A stretch of DNA of 64,000 nucleotides from CAISIP01 sp965278985 (GCA_965278985.1 OZ257131.1:2170001-2234000), one strand, 5' to 3'; counted from the stretch's first letter, positions 18,799 through 26,992 are shown. The notes: a model not told the origin generated them from the letters alone. Made by a program: numbers and translations.

Positions 18799-20235
18799 TC
18801 AGCGGGAAGCCAATGACGGCAACGCGTCCAATGCGCGCTCGGCGTGAGCACGGCGGTGGTCTCCCAGCGCCTTTTTGCGCACAGCTGCTTTCAGATGGGC
18901 TGCGGCCTTGCGGACCAAGTCCAGACTTGGCTGGCCGGCGATCACCTTCTGCTGCGCAAAGCGCGCGCACGCACGGCCAATCGCGTACTGTACGTTGGCC
19001 ATCACTGGCTGTCGCGGAAAGGCTTCGCACAGGTCTGCCAGCCGGCTCAGTTTCCTGCGCCGGGCCGGGTTTAGGGAGCGGTGGTATAGCAGGCCGCCGA
19101 GGTCGCGGTCGCCCATGGCCTGGCTGGCGGCGGAGTAGTAGTCGCCAGTGCCCGGCAGGCGCACCATCACCTCGAGCACGTTGGAGTGCAGCATGCGGCG
19201 CGGGCCTTGCTCATAGGTCACAAACACTTTGTGCATCCCGGCGCGCTGGAAGCTGAAGCCGCCGGACTGGCCAAAGATCGAGATGTCCCGGCTTAGCGGC
19301 ACGCCGGGCGAGATAGTGAGGCGGCCGCGGTGGTCGCAGTAGTGCCGCGGTGACAAATAGCGCCGGCGCTCGCCGCTAGGCTCCTCGATCCAGATGGTGA
19401 AGCACTGGTAGCCGGGATCCAGCATATCGGGCACGCGCACGGTAGCTTGAGAATCGCCGCGCAGGGCTAGTTCCACGTCCAGCTCCACGGGTTCGAAAGG
19501 CCAAAAGGCGTCCTGCCGCATTCCGATGCGGAGGCGAAGGGGTTCTGCCACGTTGGCGTGGGCATCGATAGGGTTGATGACTGCGGTGAAGGGACCCAGG
19601 TCTCCAAAGGCCGACCCGCCAGGCCAAACGAAGCGGCTGGCAGAGCATTGCGACAGCATGGACTTCTGCAGCGTGTCGAACTGCCGCCCCTGGGCCGAGA
19701 ACGGCGCATCCCTTCCGGCAGAGGTAGCCATATAGGAGGGCTCATCTGAATGCTGTAGGTTCAAGACATGGCCCAACTCGTGGATGGCGGTGTAGACGGC
19801 TTCGGCGATGAGGTCAGGGCCGCTGCGCCGGCCATCAATGGCGTCAAGAAACACGGCGCAGCCCTCGCGCGGCGTTGTCTGCCAGGGGTTGGAAGAGCCC
19901 GGCGTGAAGTCTCGGTCGAACATCAGCCCGAAGAAGTCGTGCCGCCCTTGGAATGTGCCGGCCAGTAGGACACCTACGTGCGTGACCTTGGGCTGGGCGC
20001 GCTGTCGGCCCGTGACCTTCTCCAGCGCGCGGTGCAGGTCCTCACTCGGCACAACCTGCGGTGCGTCAATTCCCGCCGCCGAAGCGTTCACCACGTGCGC
20101 AGACAGCACTATGTCGCCACCGGAGCCGATGGCGAAAGGCTGTGCCAAAGCCGCTGCCACGCCCTCCTCCACAGCGTGCCCACCCGGCAAGCCAGCGGTA
20201 ATGGTGCAAACCCCGACGTCTAGGGCAATGCTCAT
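18799..20235 (-). CDS. Metzincin-like zinc metalloprotease (478 aa)
   Basis: Residues 152-162 read HELGHVLNLQH, an exact HExxHxxxxxH zinc-binding site of metzincin/gluzincin-like peptidases, with the third His and a Met a few residues on (SYMATS) that could be the Met-turn. The rest, about 300 residues, is beta-rich (LELDVELAL-like strands around the pattern VELDVELALRGDS) and ends in a basic helical tail. No signal peptide is visible. It starts at an ATGA overlap with the upstream lipoprotein gene and is last in a three-gene operon. Substrate unknown. A self-processing or effector protease working with the two lipoproteins is a reasonable guess. Confidence 0.75.
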   Translation of the reverse strand: MSIALDVGVCTITAGLPGGHAVEEGVAAALAQPFAIGSGGDIVLSAHVVNASAAGIDAPQVVPSEDLHRALEKVTGRQRAQPKVTHVGVLLAGTFQGRHDFFGLMFDRDFTPGSSNPWQTTPREGCAVFLDAIDGRRSGPDLIAEAVYTAIHELGHVLNLQHSDEPSYMATSAGRDAPFSAQGRQFDTLQKSMLSQCSASRFVWPGGSAFGDLGPFTAVINPIDAHANVAEPLRLRIGMRQDAFWPFEPVELDVELALRGDSQATVRVPDMLDPGYQCFTIWIEEPSGERRRYLSPRHYCDHRGRLTISPGVPLSRDISIFGQSGGFSFQRAGMHKVFVTYEQGPRRMLHSNVLEVMVRLPGTGDYYSAASQAMGDRDLGGLLYHRSLNPARRRKLSRLADLCEAFPRQPVMANVQYAIGRACARFAQQKVIAGQPSLDLVRKAAAHLKAAVRKKALGDHRRAHAERALDALPSLASR

Positions 20236-21380
20236 CTGACCACCTTGACCTTCAGGCCCAAAGTCCCACTTGTAGGCTTACTCGGCTTGCCGGTGTTAAC
20301 GACGATATCCAGGTCGTAGGTGCCGTTCTTGAGATGCTGCGGCAGTTCCACGATCAAGGTCGCCCGGTCGGGCTTCGCCGACACCGTGGGCAACTCCAAG
20401 GTGGGGCCATTGTTGCCCTCCAAAGCCAGACGCACTGCCTTAGCACTCAACAGTGACAGATTGACGTTAACGGTGGCGATCAAGGCGTCGGTCTTCGGGT
20501 CCGGTCGCACTACCTGCTCCACTGGAAAGGCCATCAGCGGGTCGGGAGCTGTTCCAGCCACGGGCGGAGCTGTGGAGGTCTCTAGATTTTGCTGAGCAAT
20601 AGCTTCGCGCAGAACCACGCTGTCATAGGACATCTCGACCTTGTAAAGGACCGGCGTGGGCGCCATGGGGCGTCCCCCTGCAACCGCGTTCGCGCTCGTC
20701 AGCATGACGGCGTCTGCCACATTGCCGGCCAGCGTGTTGTAGGCCTGCTCGGCAGCGATGAACTTGGCTTGGGCGTCGATTATGGCGAGTTGAGCTGCCA
20801 GCGCCTGATTCTTGACGTCGTTCGTGGCGCCAGGCGTTTGCGCCAGCGAGTCCAAGAGCTGGAACTTACCTTGTGCGATGGTCAGCGTTGTCTGAGCGTC
20901 CTTGCGCGCTTTGTCTGCGGCGTCCAGCGCCGTCCGTGCCTTGTCGGCAGCCGCTTTGGCTTCTGTTGCTGCGGCCTTTTCCCGAGCCACCTTGTCGTCA
21001 ATGTCGGCCGAGCGCACGTTGCCGAGAGAAGTTGCTAGTTGCTTGGGAATGGCCGAGCTGTCAGAGTTGAACGAGACAGTCTCCAGGAGGCCCGCTTCGT
21101 TACGGTTGATGTCGATTGTGTAGCTGCCCAATACCGAACTCGCGGTGATGACGTACTCCTGCTCCGGGTCGGCGAGGCGCAGTTTTTCAACCGTGACGTT
21201 ACCGTCGCCCGTGGGCGTCACCTTGATGAACAACTGCGGGAGGAAGTAGTGGATCCCAGCGTCTTTGGCCAATGAAGCCTTTTTGACCGTGACAGTCGAG
21301 ACACAGCCCGACAGCAGCAGCGCGGCAGCAAAGACTATAAGCGCGAGTACTTGGCGACGAAGGTCGTTTTTCGGGCTCAT
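20232..21380 (-). CDS. Lipoprotein with long coiled-coil region (382 aa)
   Basis: Start MSPKNDLRRQVLALIVFAA at 21380, set by the ATGA overlap with the upstream gene. A signal sequence ends in the lipobox LLSGC at about residue 26, so the protein is lipidated at Cys. Residues 115-175 are an Ala/Lys-rich coiled coil (KAAADKARTALDAADKARKD). The last 100 residues form a beta-sandwich-like domain (ATLIVELPQHLKNGTYDLDI). Family unknown to me. Operon order (lipoprotein, lipoprotein, metalloprotease) suggests a membrane-anchored assembly. Confidence 0.75.
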   Translation of the reverse strand: MSPKNDLRRQVLALIVFAAALLLSGCVSTVTVKKASLAKDAGIHYFLPQLFIKVTPTGDGNVTVEKLRLADPEQEYVITASSVLGSYTIDINRNEAGLLETVSFNSDSSAIPKQLATSLGNVRSADIDDKVAREKAAATEAKAAADKARTALDAADKARKDAQTTLTIAQGKFQLLDSLAQTPGATNDVKNQALAAQLAIIDAQAKFIAAEQAYNTLAGNVADAVMLTSANAVAGGRPMAPTPVLYKVEMSYDSVVLREAIAQQNLETSTAPPVAGTAPDPLMAFPVEQVVRPDPKTDALIATVNVNLSLLSAKAVRLALEGNNGPTLELPTVSAKPDRATLIVELPQHLKNGTYDLDIVVNTGKPSKPTSGTLGLKVKVVR

Positions 21381-21877
21381 GGTGAAACGAACCTGATAGG
21401 TTGAGGCTTGCCATTGGCAGCGATTGCCTGGCCTCCCCTGAGCTCCCACTTCTGGTTGACGTAAGCTATTCGGAACAGGTAAGGGGGCGGTATGCCGTCG
21501 TTGCCTGCGTTTGCTGCCTTCACCAGCGACGCAGCCACCTTTTCCAGCGCCCCAGTGACCGCAACTGGAACGGCAGTCTCGTCCACCACCGACTTGGTGC
21601 CGGCCATGCGGCCGTTTTCGAACTTCAACGTTGTTTCGTTTTTGGCACCGTAGGCGTAGGGGCGTATTGAGCGCTTCTTGGTCTGGTCTTCCAGGTGGAG
21701 CACCTCGCTTTTTAGGCCCCCCTTACCGTCCGTGTAGACCAGTAGGAAAGGTGAGGTGTCGTAGTAACGAAAGCCCTCGGCGGATTTGTCGTCGTCGTCA
21801 GTCTTGATGTCCTTCATTTCCAGACCCGCACATCCCGCGAGGCAGATGGCGGCTATTGCCAAAACCATGGATCGCAT
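21377..21877 (-). CDS. Small lipoprotein (166 aa)
   Basis: Start MRSMVLAIAAICLAGCAG at 21877, chosen because GGAGG lies eight bases upstream; a further ATG at 21901 lacks one. The lipobox LAGC puts the lipidated Cys at about residue 16. The mature part is beta-rich with RYYDTSPFLLVYTDGKGG and YLFRIAYVNQKWELRGGQ. It heads the lipoprotein-lipoprotein-metzincin operon and overlaps its neighbour by ATGA. No family recognised. Confidence 0.75.
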   Translation of the reverse strand: MRSMVLAIAAICLAGCAGLEMKDIKTDDDDKSAEGFRYYDTSPFLLVYTDGKGGLKSEVLHLEDQTKKRSIRPYAYGAKNETTLKFENGRMAGTKSVVDETAVPVAVTGALEKVAASLVKAANAGNDGIPPPYLFRIAYVNQKWELRGGQAIAANGKPQPIRFVSP

Positions 21878-21999
21878 AGATCTGTCCTCCAAATTCTTCA
21901 AGGTACGAGCGGGCCAACGATATCGGGCAAACAGCTCCTGCCCGCATCAAAATCATAGGTGGTTACCCTGCACGGCTCGACCTGCTGAGGCCCTAGCGA

Positions 22000-22254
22000 C
22001 TACCCTGAAGAAGCCCGCCCTGGCCTGAAGCTATTCGGGTCGGGGACGCGCGTCATGTCAAAGTGGTGCGCCGCATATGCTGTGTTGCAGGAGAAAACTT
22101 TCTTTCCATCACGGAAGAACCTCACCCACTCGCCGTCGGACAGCGCTTCCGCGATTGGCCACACCCCACCGTGCCCATTTACGGCCGCCGCGAGTGCGTT
22201 CGCCTCTTTGCAGCGAACCTCATAGCGCCCTTTCGTGAGAGTCTGTGGGATCAT
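22000..22254 (-). CDS. Small hypothetical protein (84 aa)
   Basis: Start MIPQTLTKGRYEVRCKEANA at 22254; a TTG two codons upstream is the alternative. It contains GEWVRFFRDGKKVFSCNTAYA and looks like a compact alpha/beta unit. No classical ribosome binding site is visible; instead a perfect 18-bp palindrome occupies that position. It lies between the Rep-like gene and the lipoprotein operon. Function unknown. Confidence 0.55.
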   Translation of the reverse strand: MIPQTLTKGRYEVRCKEANALAAAVNGHGGVWPIAEALSDGEWVRFFRDGKKVFSCNTAYAAHHFDMTRVPDPNSFRPGRASSG

Positions 22255-22256
22255 GT

Positions 22257-22274
22257 CCAAAGTCTAGACTTTGG
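22257..22274. promoter_or_regulatory. Perfect 18-bp palindrome over the 5' end of the 84-aa gene
   Basis: CCAAAGTCTAGACTTTGG is its own exact reverse complement and ends three bases before the ATG at 22254. Position and symmetry fit an operator for a dimeric repressor, or a hairpin that hides the translation start. Local candidates to bind it are the AlpA-like protein and the HTH protein. Confidence 0.6.
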
Positions 22275-22378
22275 CGTCACGGCTGGCTTCACGATGGACG
22301 TGCCGAACGCATACAAGCCAGTCTCAGTGTCGCCGCCGCTGCAGCAGATGGCATAGCCTCTAGATGGTGTCCGTGTGG

Positions 22379-22497
22379 CGGTACAGGCGACCACCTCAAA
22401 AGCGGCCGTATTGGACCGTGTCACGGTACAGCGACCGGATTCTCTGTACCGTGACACGGTCCAATTACGGCAGCCTCTGTACCGCCAGTCGGTACAG
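22379..22497. repeat. Iteron-like cluster with a perfect 21-bp inverted repeat
   Basis: The 8-mer CGGTACAG occurs at 22379, 22424 and 22490, and its complement CTGTACCG at 22444 and 22477, five copies in 119 bases. The second and third copies sit inside a perfect inverted repeat of 21 bases per arm (22411-22431 and 22444-22464, 12-base loop). The last two form a short hairpin followed by T7. The cluster overlaps the 3' end of the Rep-like gene and could be its binding site or origin. Confidence 0.75.
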
Positions 22498-22996
22498 GCT
22501 TTTTTTCTGAACCGAAGTTGCCAAGGGGCCAGCGAGCGTACAGCTCTTCTCTGCTCGGCTTCGCAGCAGCAGGAACCTGCAACGGACCTTGATATGCGCC
22601 GCGGCGGAAGCATGCAGGAAGCCCTTCATCGTAGCCTCCATGCGGGTCCAGCTTGCGCCAGGTCACTGCGTACCAGCTCGCACGATTCGGGCGCCGCCCC
22701 TTCACTGTTTCGAAGAGGAAGCCGCCATCAAGCAGCTCCCTCTTGCCCTTCATCAGCATGTCGCTGCTGCTCCATCCGCGGGTACCCATGTAGACGCGCG
22801 ACAACAGCAACTGGCCGTTGTTCCCGGGCTTGCACTGGCGGGCCACCTCGATCAGCAGCGCGCGGGCATTCGCCGACAGCGAACGGTACGCAAGCGAGTC
22901 CACGACCGTCCACGGCAACGCGATGAAGCCGCCTGGGTCACGATCACCATCAACACGTCGCGCATGCTTAGCCGCCCTACTGCGGCCGTTCGCCAT
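22421..22996 (-). CDS. Replication-initiator-like phage/plasmid protein (191 aa)
   Basis: Start MANGRSRAAKHARR at 22996. The frame stays open upstream to 23011 (TTG) and beyond, but this ATG follows a G-rich stretch and matches how I recall relatives beginning. A basic N-terminus leads into GGFIALPWTVVDSLAYRSLS, then ALLIEVARQCKPGNNGQLLL and RGWSSSDMLMKGKRELLDGG. This is the winged-helix pattern of short Rep-like or DnaD-like proteins seen in phages of beta-proteobacteria. The C-terminal 35 residues are low-complexity (KKPVPTGGTEAAVIGP) and encoded by the iteron cluster, so coding and DNA-site functions coincide. The exact role, initiator or primosome loader, is inferred. Confidence 0.65.
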   Translation of the reverse strand: MANGRSRAAKHARRVDGDRDPGGFIALPWTVVDSLAYRSLSANARALLIEVARQCKPGNNGQLLLSRVYMGTRGWSSSDMLMKGKRELLDGGFLFETVKGRRPNRASWYAVTWRKLDPHGGYDEGLPACFRRGAYQGPLQVPAAAKPSREELYARWPLGNFGSEKKPVPTGGTEAAVIGPCHGTENPVAVP

Positions 22997-23080
22997 GTGG
23001 GCGCCCCCCAATTCGCTGAACGCGTTGACGATGCGCTTGATGATGTAGACAATCGGGCGTTGAAACTGCTTTCCGATTGA

Positions 23081-23113
23081 AGCCCCGTGTGTCTGCCAGG
23101 ACTACGGGGCTTT
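23081..23113. terminator. Hairpin terminator upstream of the Rep-like gene
   Basis: AGCCCCGT (23081-23088) pairs perfectly with ACGGGGCT (23104-23111) across a 15-base loop, followed by TTG on the plus strand; the minus strand reads AGCCCCGT...ACGGGGCTTCAAT. It should separate the AlpA-like gene from the Rep-like gene. Confidence 0.6.
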
Positions 23114-23176
23114 GCCTTTCTGGGGCGCCTGGCCGCTTGCGAGGTGGGGCACGCCCTGGGCGGGCAGTGATCTTGA

Positions 23177-23476
23177 TCATGCCGGTACTGCGCGCTTCGA
23201 GGACCGGACCACCGTGCCGCTCACATCCACGCTGCCATCGGCGAGCTGCTGGAGCCAGACGCGGATATCGCCCTTCTTCCATCGCGTGAAGCGAACACCC
23301 TTCACGACGGGGGCGGGGGCCAGACCGTTGGCGACCATGTCATGGAACTTGGACAAGCTCATGCAGGCCGCCGCAGCGGATGCCCGGCCATCAATCAGGC
23401 TGGCATCGTCGAACGACACGTCGGCGGTGCTTTTCGCAGCGGTTTGCGTGGGCTGGGGGATGACGAAGGTACTCAA
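23177..23476 (-). CDS. AlpA/excisionase-like DNA-binding protein (99 aa)
   Basis: TTG start at 23476, chosen because AAGGAG stands six bases upstream; an ATG at 23512 would add 12 residues. The C-terminal half has MSLSKFHDMVANGLAPAPVV followed by FTRWKKGDIRVWLQQL, the winged-helix layout of AlpA-type regulators and excisionases. The N-terminal half is Ala/Ser/Thr-rich. Next to an integrase, the likely jobs are excision (Xis) or activation of the element's genes. Confidence 0.7.
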   Translation of the reverse strand: MSTFVIPQPTQTAAKSTADVSFDDASLIDGRASAAAACMSLSKFHDMVANGLAPAPVVKGVRFTRWKKGDIRVWLQQLADGSVDVSGTVVRSSKRAVPA

Positions 23477-23634
23477 GGGAATCTCCTTTGCAAGTCCGCA
23501 TGGAACCAACAACGCCCATGCGGGTGTTGCGTATCAGAAGCCCATCCCGAGATTTCGCAAGGGCGCCCCGGCGGTGTCCGGTGACTTTTTTCAGCTTGCG
23601 AGCGGCACCCTAACCCGCTACATGCAGCCGCAGC

Positions 23635-24933
23635 TCAGGCGACGCTGAGAGGCACCACGTTTGCGCCCCTACGAAGCACGTCCAGATAGTCCGCCCAACG
23701 CAGCATCAGTTCCCGCCGCTGGTCCAGGTACTGCGTCCGGTTGTAGGCTCGGCCCAGGTCATCGGGCACCGCGTGTGCAAGCTGGGCCTCGATCACTTCC
23801 GGCGCAATGCCCAGGCGTTCGGCAGCCATGGTGCGTGCCATGGCTCTGAAACCGTGCGCCGTCATGTCGTCGTTGCCGTAGCCCATGCGCCGCAGCGCCG
23901 ATCGGACGGTGTTGTCGCTCATGCAGCGTTCACCTGTGAGCAACGAGGGGAACACGAAGCGGCCGTGCCCGGTGGCTTGCTGCAGGTCGCGCAGCACCGC
24001 CACGGCCTGCGGCGCCAGCGGAACGACATGCGGCGGGCCGTCGGCCTTGTCCGCCTTCGTGCGCTTCATCACCTCGCTGGGCACGGTCAGCACGCCCGCA
24101 TCCAGATCCAGCCAAGCCCACTCCATGTGCCGCAGTTCGCCTGGTCGCAACAGCAGCAGCGGGGACAGCGCCAGCGCAGCACAGGTGACGGGATGGCCCT
24201 TGTAGGCCGCGATGTTGCGCAGCAGCTCACCCGCCTGCTTGGGGTCCACGATGGCCGCGAAGTGGCGCGACTGCACGGGCGGAAGGGCATCGTTCAGGTC
24301 GGCCGCAGGGTTGCGCTTGCACAGGCCCGAGGCTATCCCATACCTGAACGCTTGCCCGCAGGCGTCCTTCGTGCGGTGCGCCGTCTCGACCGCGCCGCGG
24401 GCGGTGAGCTTGCGCAAGCACTCCAAAAGGTCGGGGGGCTCGATCTCGCCGATGGGGCGCCGACCGAGCCATGGGAAAATGTACTGTTCGAACCGGACCA
24501 GCGTGCGCGCAGCGTGCTTCTCACTGACCTTCACCGTGTGGACGGTCTTGTGCCACTCGCGCGCGACGTGCTCGAACGTCCCCGCACCTGGCAGGCCAGC
24601 ATCGGCCAGGGCCTGCGCTTCGCGCTCGCGAACACGCACCACCTTCTCGGCCTTCCGGTGCTGGCTGGGATCGATGCCGGACGCGGCCTTTTTGCGAGCC
24701 TCATCGCGCCGCTGGCGGGCCTCTTTCAGGGCCACCTCGGGGTAGGTGCCAAGGCTCAGCATGCCCTCCTTGCCATGGCGCCAGAAGCGCCAGCGCCACC
24801 ATCCAGCACCCGTTGGGCGAGCCTCCAAGAGTAGCCCGCCCCCGTCGCTGATCTTGCGCGGCTTGCCCGCCTCCTGCGCGGCCTTGAGGGCGGCGCGGAT
24901 GGCCTTGTCGGTGAGGATGTCCATGCCAGCCAT
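23635..24933 (-). CDS. int: P4-type tyrosine-recombinase integrase (432 aa)
   Basis: Full-length phage integrase with an N-terminal arm-binding region (LTDKAIRAALKAAQEAGKPR, GMLSLGTYPEVALKEARQRR), a SAM-like core-binding domain and a C-terminal catalytic domain. Catalytic residues are visible as RPGELR, HGFR and the Tyr of AYNRTQYL, ending in LMLRWADYLD, the classic end of P4-family integrases. It would cut and join attP with the 3' end of ssrA, whose CCA lies about 190 bases upstream. ATG 24933 (MAGMDILTDK) and ATG 24924 are both plausible; a TTG at 24948 is less likely. No frameshift is visible, so it may be active. Confidence 0.9.
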   Translation of the reverse strand: MAGMDILTDKAIRAALKAAQEAGKPRKISDGGGLLLEARPTGAGWWRWRFWRHGKEGMLSLGTYPEVALKEARQRRDEARKKAASGIDPSQHRKAEKVVRVREREAQALADAGLPGAGTFEHVAREWHKTVHTVKVSEKHAARTLVRFEQYIFPWLGRRPIGEIEPPDLLECLRKLTARGAVETAHRTKDACGQAFRYGIASGLCKRNPAADLNDALPPVQSRHFAAIVDPKQAGELLRNIAAYKGHPVTCAALALSPLLLLRPGELRHMEWAWLDLDAGVLTVPSEVMKRTKADKADGPPHVVPLAPQAVAVLRDLQQATGHGRFVFPSLLTGERCMSDNTVRSALRRMGYGNDDMTAHGFRAMARTMAAERLGIAPEVIEAQLAHAVPDDLGRAYNRTQYLDQRRELMLRWADYLDVLRRGANVVPLSVA

Positions 24934-25045
24934 GCCGGGTAGTTCCAAGTTCCACCGGGTAACTTCCGACCGGGTAAGACCGGGTAGCTCCAGTTACCCG
25001 GGATGTTACCCGGTCAATTGCTGGCAGCAAGTGGACCTACCCGGT
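24934..25045. repeat. Seven ACCGGGTA-like repeats between integrase and ssrA
   Basis: The core CCGGGTA occurs in plus orientation at about 24935, 24954, 24969 and 24979, and inverted (TACCCGG) at about 24994, 25006 and 25038. Integrase arm-type sites and Xis sites typically look like this beside the core att site. The repeats also cover the integrase promoter, so self-repression is possible. Confidence 0.7.
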
Positions 25046-25126
25046 CCCATGCGGACAAGAAAAAAGCGCCAAGGTGTTGATTTCCTTGGCGCTTTGGTCG
25101 TTTACGGTCCTGTGTGGACCCTTATG

Positions 25127-25515
25127 TGGTGGAGCTGGGGGGATTTGAACCCCCGTCCGCAAGCCATCTTCGAGCAGATCTACATGTTTAGTGGTCTGAT
25201 TTGAGCCTCGCTTCCTGGAGCGCGCAGCCACACGCTATCCAGAACGCCAGTACCCTATTTTCTCGCCCCACACCAAGGTACCCGGTGCAGAGCCAGCCGA
25301 TGCAAATAACCTTACAGCCTGGACATCCCAACCTTGCGGTCAGAACACCCTTGCCCAGCCCACCGGCATGCTGTTGTAAGGCTCACTGGTGTTTAAGCAG
25401 CGAGTGCGAAACGTTCGTCGTTTGCAGTTAGTTTGTTTGAATCTGTTTTACGAGCGCATTCAGCTCGACATGCACCACAGCGATTCCGAACCCACGTCGA
25501 AACCAATGCAGCCCC
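25127..25515 (-). ncRNA. ssrA: Transfer-messenger RNA (tmRNA)
   Basis: The 5' end GGGGCTGCATTGGTTTCGAC and 3' end GGTTCAAATCCCCCC...GCTCCACCA form the tRNA-like domain, about 389 nt in all. The tag frame lies at 25425-25393 and reads ANDERFALAA followed by TAA. tmRNA with SmpB rescues stalled ribosomes and tags the peptide for proteolysis. The 3' end serves as integration site for the element on its left, and the gene sequence remains intact, as usual for such insertions. Confidence 0.97.
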
Positions 25516-25527
25516 AAGGCCCGTATT

Positions 25528-26214
25528 TTAGGCCGGATCCAGCAGTTGCAAGAGTCCCAAGGGAGATTCGATGCGCGCATCGGCACCCCACTGCCGCGTG
25601 TCGGCAGTGACGCCGAGGTAGCCATAGGTCGCGGCCACGGTGCGCATGCCGGCAGCGCGGCCTGCCTGGATGTCGCGCAGGTCGTCGCCCACGTAGATGC
25701 AATGTGCCGCATCGACGTCCATGCGGCGCATTGCTTCGAGCAAAGGGGCTGGATGCGGCTTGGTGTAGGGCGTGGAGTCTCCACAGACGACGGTGGCCGC
25801 ATCGTGGAACACGTGCATGCCAGCCAGCAGGGGCGCAGTGAAGCGTGTGGACTTGTTCGTCACCACGCCCCAGGGCAGCTGGCGCGCGCGCAGTGCGTCG
25901 AGCAAATCGTCCACCCCCTCGAAGGCCTTGGTGTGGTCGGCCATGCACCGCTCGTAGTGGCCATAGAACTCTTCGCGCAAGGCGATGAATTCCGCGTGTT
26001 CGGGCGTGACGCCGAAGGCCACTCCGAGCATCCCCCGCGCACCCGCGCCCGCCATCGAGCGGTATTGCGCAGGCGGAAGCGAAGGCAATCCGCGCGCCAG
26101 CCGCATGCTGTCCGCAGCAGCCCCCAGGTCGTAAGCACTGTCGATCAAGGTGCCATCCAGATCGAACAACACCGCGCGGACGGCATCGCCCGACAGGCGC
26201 TGGCCCACGGTCAC
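25528..26214 (-). CDS. gph: Phosphoglycolate phosphatase (HAD family)
   Basis: A 228-residue HAD-superfamily phosphatase. Motif I is VLFDLDGTLIDSAYDLG (nucleophile and acid Asp pair), motif II is in VVTNKSTRF, and motif III/IV are TKPHPAPLLEAM and IYVGDDLRDIQAG. The helical cap after the first motif is typical of Gph. It hydrolyses 2-phosphoglycolate to glycolate, useful after DNA repair produces 3'-phosphoglycolate ends. The GTG start overlaps the TGA of ubiG (GTGA), so it is coupled to ubiquinone synthesis, a common betaproteobacterial arrangement. A wider HAD specificity cannot be excluded. Confidence 0.88.
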   Translation of the reverse strand: MTVGQRLSGDAVRAVLFDLDGTLIDSAYDLGAAADSMRLARGLPSLPPAQYRSMAGAGARGMLGVAFGVTPEHAEFIALREEFYGHYERCMADHTKAFEGVDDLLDALRARQLPWGVVTNKSTRFTAPLLAGMHVFHDAATVVCGDSTPYTKPHPAPLLEAMRRMDVDAAHCIYVGDDLRDIQAGRAAGMRTVAATYGYLGVTADTRQWGADARIESPLGLLQLLDPA

Positions 26215-26933
26215 GATGCGGCGGCCTCGGGCAAGCGTGCTGCGATCAGGTAGTTGACGCTGGTATCGGCATTGAGCCAGTAGCGGCCGGAAAGCGGATT
26301 GAACTGCAGGCCGCGGGTTTGCCGAATTTCCAGCCCGGCCTCGCGGATGAACCGCCCGAGTTCGCTGGGACGCAGGAATTTCGCGTAGGTGTGCGTGCCA
26401 CGAGGCAGCATGTTCAGCACGTACTCGGCGCCCAGAATCGCGAAAGCGAAGGACTTCGGGTTGCGGTTGATGGTGGAGAAGAACACCCAGCCACCCGGCT
26501 TCACGAGCGTCGCGCAGGCGCGCACGATGGACGCGGGATCGGGCACGTGTTCGAGCATTTCCATGCAGGTCACCACGTCGAAGGACGCAGGACGCTCCTG
26601 CGCCAATGCCTCGACACTGATCTCGCGGTACTGGACACCTTGGGTGCCCGCCTCCAGCGCATGCAGCTGCGCCACACGCAGCGCCTTGGTGGCGAGGTCG
26701 ATGCCCAGCACCTCACCACCCTTGCGTGCCATGGAGTCGGCCAGAATGCCGCCTCCACAGCCCACGTCCAACACCTGCAGTCCCTGCAAGGCACGGATGA
26801 CCTGGATCCACTCCAGGCGCAAGGGGTTGATCTGGTGCAGCGGTTTGAACTCACTGTCCTTGTCCCACCAGCGGTGGGCGAGCTCGGAGAACTTGGCCAG
26901 TTCGGCCGGATCGGCATTGGTCGTCGAATTCAT
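26211..26933 (-). CDS. ubiG: Ubiquinone biosynthesis O-methyltransferase
   Basis: Start MNSTTNADPAELAKFSELAH at 26933. The sequence RWWDKDSEFKPLHQINPLRL is the diagnostic N-terminus of UbiG. SAM-binding motif LQVLDVGCGGGILADSMA follows, and later CMEMLEHVPDP and LPRGTHTYAKFL confirm it. The enzyme methylates two hydroxyl groups in the ubiquinone pathway. Length (240 residues) is normal. It is followed by gph with a GTGA overlap. Confidence 0.95.
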   Translation of the reverse strand: MNSTTNADPAELAKFSELAHRWWDKDSEFKPLHQINPLRLEWIQVIRALQGLQVLDVGCGGGILADSMARKGGEVLGIDLATKALRVAQLHALEAGTQGVQYREISVEALAQERPASFDVVTCMEMLEHVPDPASIVRACATLVKPGGWVFFSTINRNPKSFAFAILGAEYVLNMLPRGTHTYAKFLRPSELGRFIREAGLEIRQTRGLQFNPLSGRYWLNADTSVNYLIAARLPEAAAS

Positions 26934-26992
26934 AGCTGGATTATCCGCACGGACACGGATCCTGTTCTTCAACAGCCCATTGCAGGGCGCCC

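Noticed and set aside
22470..22508. Intrinsic terminator on the plus strand (hairpin followed by T7)
   Set aside because: No plus-strand gene lies before it, and the same bases are explained as coding sequence and iterons of the Rep-like gene. Kept within the iteron feature.
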